Under the pieces are notes generated by a model. It saw nothing but the letters and a program-made list of their open reading frames with translations, was not told the origin of the DNA and did not search any database. From Flavobacteriales bacterium (lineage in GTDB: Bacteria > Bacteroidota > Bacteroidia > Flavobacteriales_D > Sanyastnellaceae): DNA of 64,000 nt. The stretch is from contig JAGYJM010000002.1 in NCBI GenBank assembly GCA_018402085.1, forward strand, positions 3,053,501 through 3,117,500. Direction: 5' to 3'. A program made the position numbers and the translations under genes. Positions 1-7,249 of the stretch are shown piece after piece (the first letter of the stretch is position 1; each line of letters opens with the position of its first letter).

Positions 1-414
1 GACAGAGTAGAAGACTTTTGAAGACCACCGCTTAAACAGCCGGTCTTGCCGCAACTTTCGCTGCGCAAAAACAATGTCATAACCCTCTTGTGCTTTCTTG
101 TAAAGGCAGGGTATTTCTTCAGGCTGATCTTGCAAGTCGCAATCCATGACCACAACCCAGTCACCTGTTGCGTGTTCAAGTCCGGCAGTAATGGCGTAAT
201 GTTGACCGAAGTTGCGGCTGAGCCTCACGCCCTTTACCTGCAAATAATCACGGCAAACCGATTCAATAGCGCTCCACGAGTCGTCAGGGCTGCCGTCTTC
301 AACCAGAATGATTTCAACCTCTTCGTTCATCTGAGAAAGAACAGTCATCAAGCGCTCTACCAGCGGCCTGACTGTTTTCTCTCCGTGGTAAACCGGACTG
401 ACTGCGGAGATCAT
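1..414 (-). CDS. Glycosyltransferase family 2, DPM1/GtrB-like (C-terminus cut by window edge)
   Basis: The gene starts at an ATG at 414 and runs off the left edge; 138 residues are visible. A TAG stop lies three codons upstream in frame, which fixes the start. The visible part is a GT-A nucleotide-binding domain: an N-terminal SPVYHGEKTV strand-loop, the DGSPDDSW motif at residues 40-47, RLSRNFGQ around 64-71 and the acidic DCDLQDQPEE motif at 91-100. This spacing is typical of GT2 enzymes that use an undecaprenyl- or dolichyl-phosphate acceptor (DPM1/GtrB/ArnC group). The membrane segments usual in GtrB-like members would lie beyond the edge. The substrate cannot be told from the sequence. 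Confidence 0.85.
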   Translation of the reverse strand, partial: MISAVSPVYHGEKTVRPLVERLMTVLSQMNEEVEIILVEDGSPDDSWSAIESVCRDYLQVKGVRLSRNFGQHYAITAGLEHATGDWVVVMDCDLQDQPEEIPCLYKKAQEGYDIVFAQRKLRQDRLFKRWSSKVFYSV

Positions 415-577
415 TGTGAGCTATCCTTTGGTGTTGGTTGGTCTGGTTGTTGCTTCGCGTAACACATGAAAAGCCGCTGAATGCCTGGTTTTTCGCTTTT
501 CCAATGCGTCAATTGAAGATGCTCAAAGATATAGAATCATCAAGGGAGCACAACCGTTGGTCAGCTTTATTCGTTTA

Positions 578-597
578 CGGCGCAAAAGCGCCGGATG
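578..597 (+). repeat. Family A 20-bp hairpin, intergenic
   Basis: Sequence CGGCGCAAAAGCGCCGGATG: perfect 6-bp arms, AAAA loop, then the conserved GATG tail. One of 16 copies seen in this window. Confidence 0.8.
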
Positions 598-620
598 CGT
601 TGAGTTGTGGGGTGAATGCG

Positions 621-640
621 CGGCGCGAAAGCGCCGGATG
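621..640 (+). repeat. Family A 20-bp hairpin, intergenic
   Basis: Sequence CGGCGCGAAAGCGCCGGATG: same arms as the copy 43 bp upstream, but with a GAAA loop. Direct orientation relative to that copy. Confidence 0.8.
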
Positions 641-888
641 GGAGGAGGGTGCTTTCGGATACCCCTCGTTCTCATCAAATTGGTGTTTTAAGCTTGCCGT
701 TTGCAAAAGAACTCCTGCGGCGCAAATTCCCGGATCTACCTGCAGCAAGCAGGCGCCTGGCAAACAGACCTCGTTTATTCAGAACAACTGAGCAGCGCAG
801 CGCAAGGTTACGCTGCCCATTCGACCGTGCGACCATAAGAAAATTGGCCTAGTCAATCAGCACTCGTAAATCGTAAATCATCAATCGC

Positions 889-1206
889 TCACCGCTGGTC
901 CTTCATCTTGCCAATTACCGTGCGCATAGATGCTTTCATCTTGTCGATCGCCTCATCAAGCGCCACCTCTTTCTCGCTGTTCTTTCCGGTCACCGTAATG
1001 GGCTGCATCCCGGCGATGCGGGCTTCGAGCTTGCATTGAATATCGGCAGGACCTGATTTTTCGGCGTTGGTGTCTGACAGGTGCACTTCAACGCGGGTAA
1101 TGTGATCAGAGAAGTGCTTCAGTCCGTGGTTCACTTTCTCACGCACCACTTGCTCCAGCGCTTCAGACCCGTGAATGTTACGGTCAGTATTGAATTGGAT
1201 TTGCAT
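889..1206 (-). CDS. Ribosome hibernation / translation inhibitor, HPF-RaiA (S30AE) family
   Basis: A 105-residue protein beginning MQIQFNTDRNI, the usual first beta strand of S30AE proteins, followed by VEVHLSD and a helix ALDEAIDKMKASM ending in a basic tail. The family binds the small subunit between the A and P sites and shuts down idle ribosomes. The length matches short HPF/YfiA; the C-terminal dimerisation domain of long HPF is absent. The gene stands alone, with a TACCTTTA -7-like box about 40 bp upstream (1239-1246 on the minus strand). Confidence 0.9.
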   Translation of the reverse strand: MQIQFNTDRNIHGSEALEQVVREKVNHGLKHFSDHITRVEVHLSDTNAEKSGPADIQCKLEARIAGMQPITVTGKNSEKEVALDEAIDKMKASMRTVIGKMKDQR

Positions 1207-1407
1207 ACGAATTCGTGTTACATATTTACGTTCTTCCTAAAGGTACAACGCGAAGACCAATCGACCGATAGACGTATCGACATATCGACGGACAGAATTC
1301 GGGAAACGGGGAGATTGGGAGGAAGCGAGTTAGGGAAATAGAATGGTATGTGGTGAGCAATGACTAGTAAATCAGCAATCATAAATCTGATATCAGCATT
1401 TTAGACG

Positions 1408-1470
1408 GTTGCTCCACTCCCTGAGGGGAGATGTCGATTTTCACTTCGTGAAAGATCGACTGAGGGGTGT
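1408..1470 (-). repeat. Family B hairpin repeat (reverse orientation)
   Basis: Read on the minus strand: ACCCCTCAGTC, then a stem GTCGATCTTTCAC / GTGAAAATCGAC around a GAA loop, then ATCTCCCCTCAGGGAGTGGAG. The arms are unrelated to those of other copies yet almost fully complementary. Confidence 0.75.
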
Positions 1471-1516
1471 GCGGTCTGACCGGTTGATGAGGAGCGCTTA
1501 CGAAGGTGCTCCAAAA

Positions 1517-1567
1517 ACCCCTCTGTCCACCCCGCCGGGGTGGACATCTCCCCTGATTCCAGGAGAA
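1517..1567 (+). repeat. Family B hairpin repeat (forward orientation)
   Basis: ACCCCTCTGTC, perfect 9-bp stem GTCCACCCC / GGGGTGGAC with GCC loop, then ATCTCCCCTGATTCCAGGAG. Preceded by CTTACGAAGGTGCTCCAAAA, a lead-in shared in part with the copies at 3195 and 20772. Confidence 0.75.
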
Positions 1568-1651
1568 GAGCTAGCTTCGGGGACTCAGCTCCCGGGAATT
1601 TGGTTCAGAACAACAAATGGTTAAGCGCTTCTTCTTGCAATTGATTATTGG

Positions 1652-1659
1652 TAAATTTG
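1652..1659 (+). promoter_or_regulatory. Bacteroidota -7 box, TAAATTTG
   Basis: Exact match to TAnnTTTG ending 3 nt before the ATG at 1663, so transcription would begin at or very near the start codon. Confidence 0.5.
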
Positions 1660-1662
1660 CTC

Positions 1663-1971
1663 ATGCTTAACAATCTGCGAAATAACCTCTTCGTCCGGGT
1701 CCTTTGGGGGTTCCTGGGATTATTTCTCTTAAATGTAAGCGTCGACAGTCCGGATCCCGAACCTAATCACTTACCCGAAGATTTGTCTTTTAACGATCAG
1801 GAAAGCATCATTGAGATAGTTCTAGAACAACTCTTGGGTTATGATGATGCCATCGTAGAATACGATGACCACGACACTGAGGAACATAACAAAAAGAAAA
1901 GCGTTAGAATTGATCTGATCAGCGGGGTGGCCCTTCCCACGGCCCTAACGCGTGGTGCATTGAGGCCTTGA
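1663..1971 (+). CDS. Small conserved membrane-anchored protein of unknown function
   Basis: A 102-residue protein with a hydrophobic N-terminal segment (FVRVLWGFLGLFLLNVSV, residues about 9-26), then an acidic, His-containing region (YDDAIVEYDDHDTEEHNKKK) and a short C-terminal tail. I take the ATG at 1663; a TTG five codons upstream is possible. From memory of the group, similar small proteins occur in Bacteroidota directly upstream of the beta-barrel-like gene that also follows here, so the pair probably works together. The acidic/His stretch could bind metal, but nothing in the sequence proves it. Confidence 0.65.
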   Translation: MLNNLRNNLFVRVLWGFLGLFLLNVSVDSPDPEPNHLPEDLSFNDQESIIEIVLEQLLGYDDAIVEYDDHDTEEHNKKKSVRIDLISGVALPTALTRGALRP

Positions 1972-2069
1972 AGAAAATTCATCAACAAACTGCCTATTTC
2001 ACGTCTGTCTGCATCGAATTAGATAGTCCTCCCCCCGAAGCTTGATTTATTTTTTAGAATAATCGCCCT

Positions 2070-2093
2070 CTCGTGAACGAAGTTTCACGAGGC
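2070..2093. repeat. Hairpin just upstream of the next gene
   Basis: CTCGTGAA / TTTCACGAG arms around a short CGAAG loop, about 28 bp before the ATG at 2121. It would form a stem in the 5' leader. Confidence 0.45.
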
Positions 2094-2120
2094 AGTTTCA
2101 TTGTTTTAAATAAATCAAGA

Positions 2121-2978
2121 ATGAACTTTCGAACTCTCTTGACGTTGATGATTACGTTGGCGTCATTCACCCATCTCTCTGCGCAACATACGGATGCAGA
2201 GAGAGACAGCCTGTATATTCAGCAATTTGAAGACCGTGTAGAACCTGACAAGGTGTTGCACGCCGAACCTCTTTTCATTGACTTGATCCGCGACCTCGGT
2301 GCCCGAAAAGGGGAAAAAGAATGGAACGTAGGTCTCGGACTAACCGATAACCTGAAATTCGACTCTTATGAGGCACTAGTGGAGTATGAATGGGCACCCA
2401 TTGACCGGCTAGGGCTGGAGGTGGAGCTACCCTTTACCTTCTATTCGTCAGACAACGGAACGGAGAATAGTCTTGTTCCGGCGAACCGGCTAAATAGCAT
2501 AAAAATGGCTTTTCAATGGTCCTTTCTGGTGAATGAGCCACGGGCAACTTCTATGGCTTTTGGCTACATCAATGAGTTTGAGCTCTCAGACTTCCGCCGT
2601 TTCGGGAAGCCATTCATTACCGGCAATGTTTTCAATCCTTTTCTGATCGTTGCCAAACGATGGGGCACCAACTTTCATTCGTTGGTGTACACAGGACCGC
2701 GAATTGAACAGGTGTTTGCTACCGGTGATATTCATGTGAGCTATGAGGTGAACACAAGTTTTCATCACTTGATCTCCGGGACCCGGAACTTTATCGGGCT
2801 GGAGTTTAACAAGGTCTTTGAGCAGGGGGATTTTGAAATGACAATCCGGCCTCAAATGAGACTTGGTATTGCTGATAACCTGCTTATTGGCATTGTAGCC
2901 GGAATACCGGTAAGTCGTGAGAATGAGCGGTTGAGTTCTTTTGTGCGCCTGATATACGAGCCCGGACATCGCAAGTAG
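2121..2978 (+). CDS. Secreted/outer-membrane protein, HAEPL-type, probable beta-barrel
   Basis: A 285-residue protein with a Sec signal peptide (MNFRTLLTLMITLASFTHLSAQ, cleavage after about residue 22), then the conserved-looking HAEPLFIDLIRDLGARKGEKEWNVGLG block (residues about 45-72). The rest alternates short amphipathic strands (YEALVEYEWAP, LGLEVELPFTFY, MAFQWSFL), the pattern of an outer-membrane barrel such as the phenol MetA-pathway family. I use the ATG at 2121 because the signal peptide starts there; an upstream GTG would prepend an unlikely extension. Substrate unknown. It pairs with the small gene upstream and ends in a strong terminator. Confidence 0.7.
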   Translation: MNFRTLLTLMITLASFTHLSAQHTDAERDSLYIQQFEDRVEPDKVLHAEPLFIDLIRDLGARKGEKEWNVGLGLTDNLKFDSYEALVEYEWAPIDRLGLEVELPFTFYSSDNGTENSLVPANRLNSIKMAFQWSFLVNEPRATSMAFGYINEFELSDFRRFGKPFITGNVFNPFLIVAKRWGTNFHSLVYTGPRIEQVFATGDIHVSYEVNTSFHHLISGTRNFIGLEFNKVFEQGDFEMTIRPQMRLGIADNLLIGIVAGIPVSRENERLSSFVRLIYEPGHRK

Positions 2979-3006
2979 CAACTTGCGAGGCCTGTCAATA
3001 GATCTG

Positions 3007-3038
3007 AAGAAGCGCATCCTTGCAAGGTGCGCTTCTTT
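3007..3038 (+). terminator. Rho-independent terminator after the HAEPL gene
   Basis: Arms AAGAAGCGCA / TGCGCTTCTT enclose a second short stem CCTTGCAAGG, followed by a T run. Confidence 0.75.
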
Positions 3039-3044
3039 GTAAGG

Positions 3045-3094
3045 ACCCCTCTGTCCTCGCAAAGCGAGGACATCTCCCTTTAGCCAGGGGAGAA
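3045..3094 (+). repeat. Family B hairpin repeat
   Basis: ACCCCTCTGTC, stem GTCCTCGC / GCGAGGAC around AA, then ATCTCCCTTTAGCCAGGGGAG. Confidence 0.75.
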
Positions 3095-3194
3095 CTTGCT
3101 ATTGATGATTTCAGAGTGACGAGTGCTGATTTTTTCAGACCGTAGCAGCGTTACTGAGAGGTTGACTTGCTGCGCTTACGTAGTTGCTCCAAAG

Positions 3195-3297
3195 ACCCCT
3201 CTGTCCTCTCAAAGCGAGGACATCTCCCATTAGCAAGGGGAGAACTTTTTATTCACCAAAAATCTGCATTTATCAATCGGCAATCGCCCGTCAGACC
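3195..3297 (+). repeat. Left direct repeat flanking the toxin-antitoxin pair (contains a family B hairpin)
   Basis: Begins with family B (stem GTCCTC / GAGGAC) and continues through AATCTGCATTTATCAATCGG to TCAGACC. Nearly the same 103-104 bp recur at 3841-3944; the two copies differ mainly in the hairpin loop and a few single bases. Confidence 0.85.
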
Positions 3298-3313
3298 ATA
3301 AGACCTTTGACTT

Positions 3314-3601
3314 TTAAAGATTTGGTGAACGCCTTGCTGTGTGAAGAATCGCTAAGATGAGAACCCTTGATTCGTCTTTATCTACCCTGAAATAGATGAG
3401 ATAAGGAAATTTGCGGAGGGGAACACAACGGACAGAGTCAAAGCGAACAGGAAAAAACGGCGACCTCGAGAGCAGTTCGAGCTCTGCGCCGAGCGCATCA
3501 ACAAAAGAGCGTCCTAGACCATTTTGCTCTGATTCGTACCAGTCGACTGCGTCTATGACGTCTTGTTCAGCAGCCGCAGATACCCTGACGTCAAGTCGCA
3601 T
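3314..3601 (-). CDS. RelE/ParE-family toxin
   Basis: A 95-residue protein with the RelE/ParE fold signature: an N-terminal strand MRLDVRVSAAAEQDVIDAVDWYESEQNGLGRSFVDAL helix pair, then VRCVPLRKFPYLIYFRVDK and a final VLILAILHTARRSPNL, the usual ParE/RelE tail with an invariant-looking R. The family inhibits gyrase (ParE) or cuts mRNA on the ribosome (RelE); the sequence alone does not decide. It starts one base after the antitoxin gene stops, so the two are co-transcribed. The pair sits between long direct repeats, which suggests a mobile or excisable cassette. Confidence 0.85.
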   Translation of the reverse strand: MRLDVRVSAAAEQDVIDAVDWYESEQNGLGRSFVDALGAELELLSRSPFFPVRFDSVRCVPLRKFPYLIYFRVDKDESRVLILAILHTARRSPNL

Positions 3602-3602
3602 T

Positions 3603-3809
3603 TCACTGATCGTCGGAAGTCAAACGCTTCTTCACCTGTTCCCAGGTTGATGCATTGGTGTAATCTGCAGAACGTTCTCTTTCACGCACCAATGCAATGT
3701 GCTCTTCGGGAATAATAGCATCAGATGCGTATTCAATACCCAACTCTTTCATAAGTTCAATGAAGAACACAAGACGCTCTTCAGGAACACGGACGGTTAC
3801 CTCTTTCAT
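3603..3809 (-). CDS. Antitoxin partner of the RelE/ParE toxin
   Basis: A 68-residue protein: MKEVTVRVPEERLVFFIELMKELGIEY forms a strand-helix start like small ribbon-helix-helix or Phd-like antitoxins, followed by an extended charged tail (HIALVRERERSADYTNASTWEQVKKRL) that would wrap the toxin. The IPEEHIALV stretch is common in Bacteroidota addiction-module antitoxins, from memory. It is the first gene of the pair and probably represses its own promoter. No separate operator could be identified in the 31 bp before the downstream repeat. Confidence 0.8.
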   Translation of the reverse strand: MKEVTVRVPEERLVFFIELMKELGIEYASDAIIPEEHIALVRERERSADYTNASTWEQVKKRLTSDDQ

Positions 3810-3840
3810 AGGTTCAACTTATAATCTAAAGTTACGAAAA

Positions 3841-3944
3841 ACCCCTCTGTCCTCGATTTGCGAGGACATCTCCCCTTAGCAAAGGGAGAACTTTTTTATT
3901 GACCAAAAATCTGCATTTATCAATCGGCAATCGCCCGTCAGACC
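3841..3944 (+). repeat. Right direct repeat flanking the toxin-antitoxin pair (contains a family B hairpin)
   Basis: Family B with stem GTCCTCG / CGAGGAC and ATTTG loop, then the same 60-odd bases found at 3240-3297. Distance between the two copies is about 646 bp. Confidence 0.85.
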
Positions 3945-3967
3945 GTTCGACCATCTGCCCATCAGAC

Positions 3968-4006
3968 TAAAAAAGCGCACCCCCCATTCCTGAAGGTGTG
4001 CTTTCG
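3968..4006 (-). terminator. Terminator of the metal operon
   Basis: On the minus strand GAAAGCACACC pairs with GGTGCGCTTT and is followed by a T run (AAAAAA on the plus strand at 3969-3974), just past the TonB receptor stop. Confidence 0.65.
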
Positions 4007-4025
4007 TAACTGTAATTATCCAATC

Positions 4026-6326
4026 CTACTTCTCATCTCCCTGCCAGGGCATCCAGCGGAGGCCGCCGTAGGCCATGGCGCCGAAGACCGGACCCCAGAC
4101 CAATGAGGCGTCAAAAAACTGGCTGTCGGGGTTCTCTGCACTCAAGATGGCGTTCGGCTGCTGGAAGTTCAGCAGGTTTTCGCCACCCAGATACACTTCA
4201 AATTGCTTCGAGAATACCCGGGTGATCTGCGCGTTCAGCAAGAAATAATCGTCGCTGCGGGCGTCGAGCTGAAATTCCGGATCATTCGCCTGTGTGTTCG
4301 GCAGGCGCTGATCACCGATCCACTGAAAGGTGGCGTCGAATTTCCACTGGGCCTTCTTTTCGTTGGCTTTCGTTTCATACCCGACGTTTGCGAAGGCGCG
4401 ATGGGTTGATACCAGCGGCACGTCCAGCAGGCCTTCGTCTTCGTAGTTACCCTTCACTTCAAGCCAGCGGTAGGCCAAACGTACTTCTGTGCGGCGTGCC
4501 GGAGACCACGAAAATTCGGCCTGGGCACTGTTCGAGAAGCTGCGTCCGTCGAGGTTGTAGAAGCGTACTTCACGCGGATTTTCGAGGTCGGTAATCACCT
4601 GCTCTTCGAAATCGGTCCGGTAAAAGTCGAGCGACAAGGTCGCCTCGCGATACAACAAACGGAATCGCTGCAAGAAGTTCACGCCGTAGTTCCAGGCGAC
4701 TTCCGGACGTAGCCCGAAGCCGTCAACGTTGGCGTCACCCGAGATGACCCATGCACGGTTGCTCGCGAGCTGCCCGATGTTCTCCATGATGACGTTGCTG
4801 GTGCGGTATCCCTTACCGGCCACTGCTTTTACCGAGGTGTTCTCCGTGAAGCTGTATCGCGCATGCACACGGGGTGTCCAGAATGTACCAAAGAGGTTGT
4901 TCTCATCTACGCGCATGCCGGCGACCAGAGTGAAACGCTCGAGGTGCGACCAGGTGTATTCAAAGAAAGCACCCGGTACTTGCTCGGTTCGCGTGAAGCG
5001 TGTTGAATCAAGTGTCTCGTCGTAGTCATCGTGCAGGTAGCTTATACCGGTAGTGAACTTGTGGTTCGTATTTCCGATGATCGATGAGTACAGGAGGTTC
5101 GCGCGAAAATTCCGCTGTACGCCACTGTAGTCGCGCTCACCAAAGTTTGAACGTTGCTCGTGGTACTCACCTGAGAGTTGGCTGCCGAAGCTCTTCCAGC
5201 TTTGCCCCGGGAATACGTAGCCCGTTTTGGCGCTGAGTTCAACGTGATCGGTATTCACTTCGGCGCGCCAAAGGTCTTGAATGGAGCCGCCTTCAGCCAG
5301 TGAACTCATCTGTCCGCTGCGGCTGTTCATCTGAAGCGCCGTTAGGGTATATTCCCCTTCGAGCCCGCGGTCACCGAGGTACTTCCATTGATTGCGGAGA
5401 ATAGCATCCTGCTTCAGCGGGTTATCCATGAAGCCGTCACCGTTGTTATCCATTTCCACTTCATTGTACTCCGTATGAAACATGACGGTCGTTGCCCACT
5501 TTCGTGAGACGTTCTGACGGGTATGCACATTCAGCTCTACTCGTCCGCCCTGGTTGGCGTACATGTTGAGATAATACTTCTCGGCATTGATCGGATCTTT
5601 CATCGCAATGTTGATCTGCCCTGTTAAGCTCTCGTACCCGCTGGTCACTGAACCCACCCCTTTCGAGATGAAGATCTGGTGAATCCAGGGGCCCGGCACG
5701 TAGTAGAGTCCGTACACGGTTGAAAGTCCGCGCACCGTCGGAATGTTGTTCTTGGTCATCTCCACGTACTTACCGTCGAGTCCGAGCATCCTGATCTGTC
5801 GTGTACCGGTCACGGCATCCGTGAAGGAGGCGTCAACACTGGCATTGGTTTCAAAGCTCTCGCTGAGGTTGCAGCACGCGGCTTTGGTGAGTTCGCGGCT
5901 ATCTATGGTTTGTGCGATGAGCGGATTGAGCATCTCCATGCGGGTGCTACCTGATTCGCTGACGACTTCGGCGGCATCGATTTCGGTGCCGGGCTGCAGC
6001 ACCACCTCGATCCATTTTTGGTCTTTATACACCACAAACCCTGTTGTGTAGCCGATGAAGCTAAACACAAGGGTGTCAGTGGCCTGGTCGGTATCGAGTT
6101 TAAAGAACCCGGAGGCATCGGTGCTGACACCTACTTGTGTTCCTTTCCAGTAAACGCTTGCGCCGGGGAGGGGGTCAAAGCTGCCGTCGCCAGACGGACA
6201 GGGTACTTTAACCTTCCCTTTGACTTTGCCGGGCGTGTTCGCATCCTGCGCTTTTGCGCAGAAAAAGAAAGAAAACGAAAACAAGAAAATCAGACCAAGG
6301 CGCAACTTACTTTTTGCCTTCGTCAT
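4026..6326 (-). CDS. TonB-dependent receptor, probable metal (copper-type) transporter
   Basis: A 766-residue outer-membrane receptor. Start chosen at the ATG at 6326, which gives a proper signal peptide (MTKAKSKLRLGLIFLFSFSF..CAKAQ); it overlaps the upstream HMA gene by 20 bp, implying coupled translation. Order: signal peptide to about residue 26, carboxypeptidase-regulatory-like domain about 45-110 (GASVYWKGTQVGVSTDASGFF), plug about 130-240 (RQIRMLGLDGKYVEMTKNNIP) with a Cys pair (AACCNLSES), then a beta-barrel to the aromatic C-terminus. The neighbours carry metal-binding motifs, so a soft-metal substrate is likely; this is inference. A family A hairpin encodes the signal-peptide cleavage region. 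Confidence 0.88.
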   Translation of the reverse strand: MTKAKSKLRLGLIFLFSFSFFFCAKAQDANTPGKVKGKVKVPCPSGDGSFDPLPGASVYWKGTQVGVSTDASGFFKLDTDQATDTLVFSFIGYTTGFVVYKDQKWIEVVLQPGTEIDAAEVVSESGSTRMEMLNPLIAQTIDSRELTKAACCNLSESFETNASVDASFTDAVTGTRQIRMLGLDGKYVEMTKNNIPTVRGLSTVYGLYYVPGPWIHQIFISKGVGSVTSGYESLTGQINIAMKDPINAEKYYLNMYANQGGRVELNVHTRQNVSRKWATTVMFHTEYNEVEMDNNGDGFMDNPLKQDAILRNQWKYLGDRGLEGEYTLTALQMNSRSGQMSSLAEGGSIQDLWRAEVNTDHVELSAKTGYVFPGQSWKSFGSQLSGEYHEQRSNFGERDYSGVQRNFRANLLYSSIIGNTNHKFTTGISYLHDDYDETLDSTRFTRTEQVPGAFFEYTWSHLERFTLVAGMRVDENNLFGTFWTPRVHARYSFTENTSVKAVAGKGYRTSNVIMENIGQLASNRAWVISGDANVDGFGLRPEVAWNYGVNFLQRFRLLYREATLSLDFYRTDFEEQVITDLENPREVRFYNLDGRSFSNSAQAEFSWSPARRTEVRLAYRWLEVKGNYEDEGLLDVPLVSTHRAFANVGYETKANEKKAQWKFDATFQWIGDQRLPNTQANDPEFQLDARSDDYFLLNAQITRVFSKQFEVYLGGENLLNFQQPNAILSAENPDSQFFDASLVWGPVFGAMAYGGLRWMPWQGDEK
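6242..6261 (-). repeat. Family A hairpin inside the TonB receptor signal-peptide region
   Basis: Minus-strand sequence CTGCGCAAAAGCGCAGGATG. Read in the coding frame it gives CAKAQDA, spanning the predicted cleavage site. Confidence 0.75.
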
Positions 6327-6753
6327 CTTCGCTGTCTTTTTTGTCTTTGCTACATGACTTTTCACATCCGGGGCTGCACGATTTCTCCGATGCTTTTGCA
6401 TCGTCATGTTCTTCATGCTCGTGCTCACGATACTTGCAGCACCCGTGAATGTTCGCATAAGCCTCATCGCTCGCGCGTGATTGCTCGGTATCATGTCCGA
6501 CGGCATTCAGCAGCTTATGAATCTCTTCAGAAGAGATGTGCCTGGTTTTGTAAACGACCTCAAGCTGGTGCGTTTCAAGGTCATAATTGGCATAGCGCAC
6601 CCCCTTGACATCGAGGGCTTTTTCAATGCGCGTTTTACACATTTCACAGACGCCGCCGACTTCAAATTGCTCGGTGACCGTCTTTTGTGCTTCAGCGGTA
6701 GTGGCCAGTGTGATAAATGCGAGGGCCAGAAAAATATTCAAAATGGATTTCAT
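6307..6753 (-). CDS. Secreted heavy-metal-associated (HMA) domain protein with His/Cys-rich tail
   Basis: A 148-residue protein: signal peptide (MKSILNIFLALAFITLATTA, cleaved near EAQ at 21-23), an HMA/MerP-like domain with the metal-binding GVCEMCK motif (Cys36, Cys39), and a tail rich in ligands (HGCCKYREHEHEEHDD, then CSPGCEKSCSKDKK). The paired thiols are typical of Cu(I)/Hg(II)/Zn(II) carriers, and the exported location suggests a periplasmic chaperone or sensor that hands metal to or from the receptor encoded next. It is the middle gene of a three-gene minus-strand operon. The metal cannot be assigned from sequence; copper is the most common case for this layout. Confidence 0.85.
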   Translation of the reverse strand: MKSILNIFLALAFITLATTAEAQKTVTEQFEVGGVCEMCKTRIEKALDVKGVRYANYDLETHQLEVVYKTRHISSEEIHKLLNAVGHDTEQSRASDEAYANIHGCCKYREHEHEEHDDAKASEKSCSPGCEKSCSKDKKDSEDDEGKK

Positions 6754-6788
6754 CTTATTTCAATTTCGATTTTAAACAAGGTTTTTTT

Positions 6789-6808
6789 CGCCGTGAAAAC
6801 GGCGGATG
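6789..6808 (+). repeat. Family A hairpin between HMA and HYC_CC_PP genes
   Basis: CGCCGTGAAAACGGCGGATG: 6-bp arms CGCCGT / ACGGCG with a GAAA loop. It lies in the 74-bp operon spacer. Confidence 0.75.
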
Positions 6809-6827
6809 CGAAAAAGAGAAGATGAAA

Positions 6828-7220
6828 TCAGGCGTAGTGCTGCGGAGCGCAGAACAGGCGATACAACGGCGGACCCGTCTTGGGGTTTGCCCGTTCAGAA
6901 AGGCGGGCATTTTGCTCTGCGTGATCGGTCAGTGAAAGGATGTAAACCGGCATAACCAGTACCGGAGACTGCAGATTCAACTCAAATGATGCGGTGTTGT
7001 GCTCATCTTCGAGGGCGATATAGAAATCGTCGAAACTGCAACAGGCAGTCTTCATCGAGCAACCGTCATGGTGGCTGCTGCAGCAGGAGTCGTCCTGCAC
7101 TGAAGCATAATTGATCTCTACGCCCGCAAGATTGCCGCAGCAGTAGTGCAGGTGCACGTAGAATCCGGTCGCGAGGGTCGCGTACCAAACCATGAGTGCT
7201 GTTGCAAAGATCCTTTTCAT
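6828..7220 (-). CDS. HYC_CC_PP-type small membrane/exported protein
   Basis: A 130-residue protein whose N-terminus (MKRIFATALMVWYATLATGFYV) is a signal or anchor, followed by HLHYCCG (HYC at residues 25-27), CC pairs at 46-47 and 60-61 with H50, H51 and C54 between, and a terminal TGPPLYRLF. These features name the HYC_CC_PP family, which is restricted to Bacteroidota and usually lies beside metal-related TonB receptors (family knowledge). The clustered Cys/His make metal binding likely. Start at 7220 is favoured because upstream residues come from low-complexity repeats and a -7 box lies 5 nt before this ATG. It is the first gene of the metal operon. Confidence 0.82.
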   Translation of the reverse strand: MKRIFATALMVWYATLATGFYVHLHYCCGNLAGVEINYASVQDDSCCSSHHDGCSMKTACCSFDDFYIALEDEHNTASFELNLQSPVLVMPVYILSLTDHAEQNARLSERANPKTGPPLYRLFCAPQHYA

Positions 7221-7225
7221 CAGTG

Positions 7226-7233
7226 TAAAGGTA
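7226..7233 (-). promoter_or_regulatory. -7 box TACCTTTA of the metal operon
   Basis: Minus-strand TACCTTTA ends 5 nt before the ATG at 7220, again suggesting a very short or absent leader. Confidence 0.5.
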
Positions 7234-7249
7234 CGGAAAACGGTCGAAC

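Larger units (their letters stand above)
415..888. other. Gene-free stretch with hairpin repeats
   Basis: No convincing gene. It holds two family A hairpins (578-597, 621-640) and a related stem CAGCG/CGCTG near 797-815. Open frames here are short, overlap one another and match nothing recognisable. Confidence 0.6.
1207..1662. other. Repeat-rich intergenic DNA
   Basis: Contains low-complexity ATCGACNTATCGAC words (1258-1292) and an inverted pair of family B hairpins (1408-1470 and 1517-1567). No gene is convincing; the open frame at 1409-1624 is repeat sequence read as protein. Confidence 0.6.

Noticed and set aside
438-791. Open reading frame of 117 codons with GAKAPDA peptide
   Set aside because: It is family A hairpins and their surroundings read as protein; no start signal, no fold, and overlapping frames on both strands are equally open.
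1409-1624. 71-codon open frame
   Set aside because: Made wholly of two family B hairpins in inverted orientation.
6327-6506. N-terminal extension of the TonB receptor to 6506
   Set aside because: The extra 60 residues overlap the HMA gene in another frame and would bury the signal peptide.
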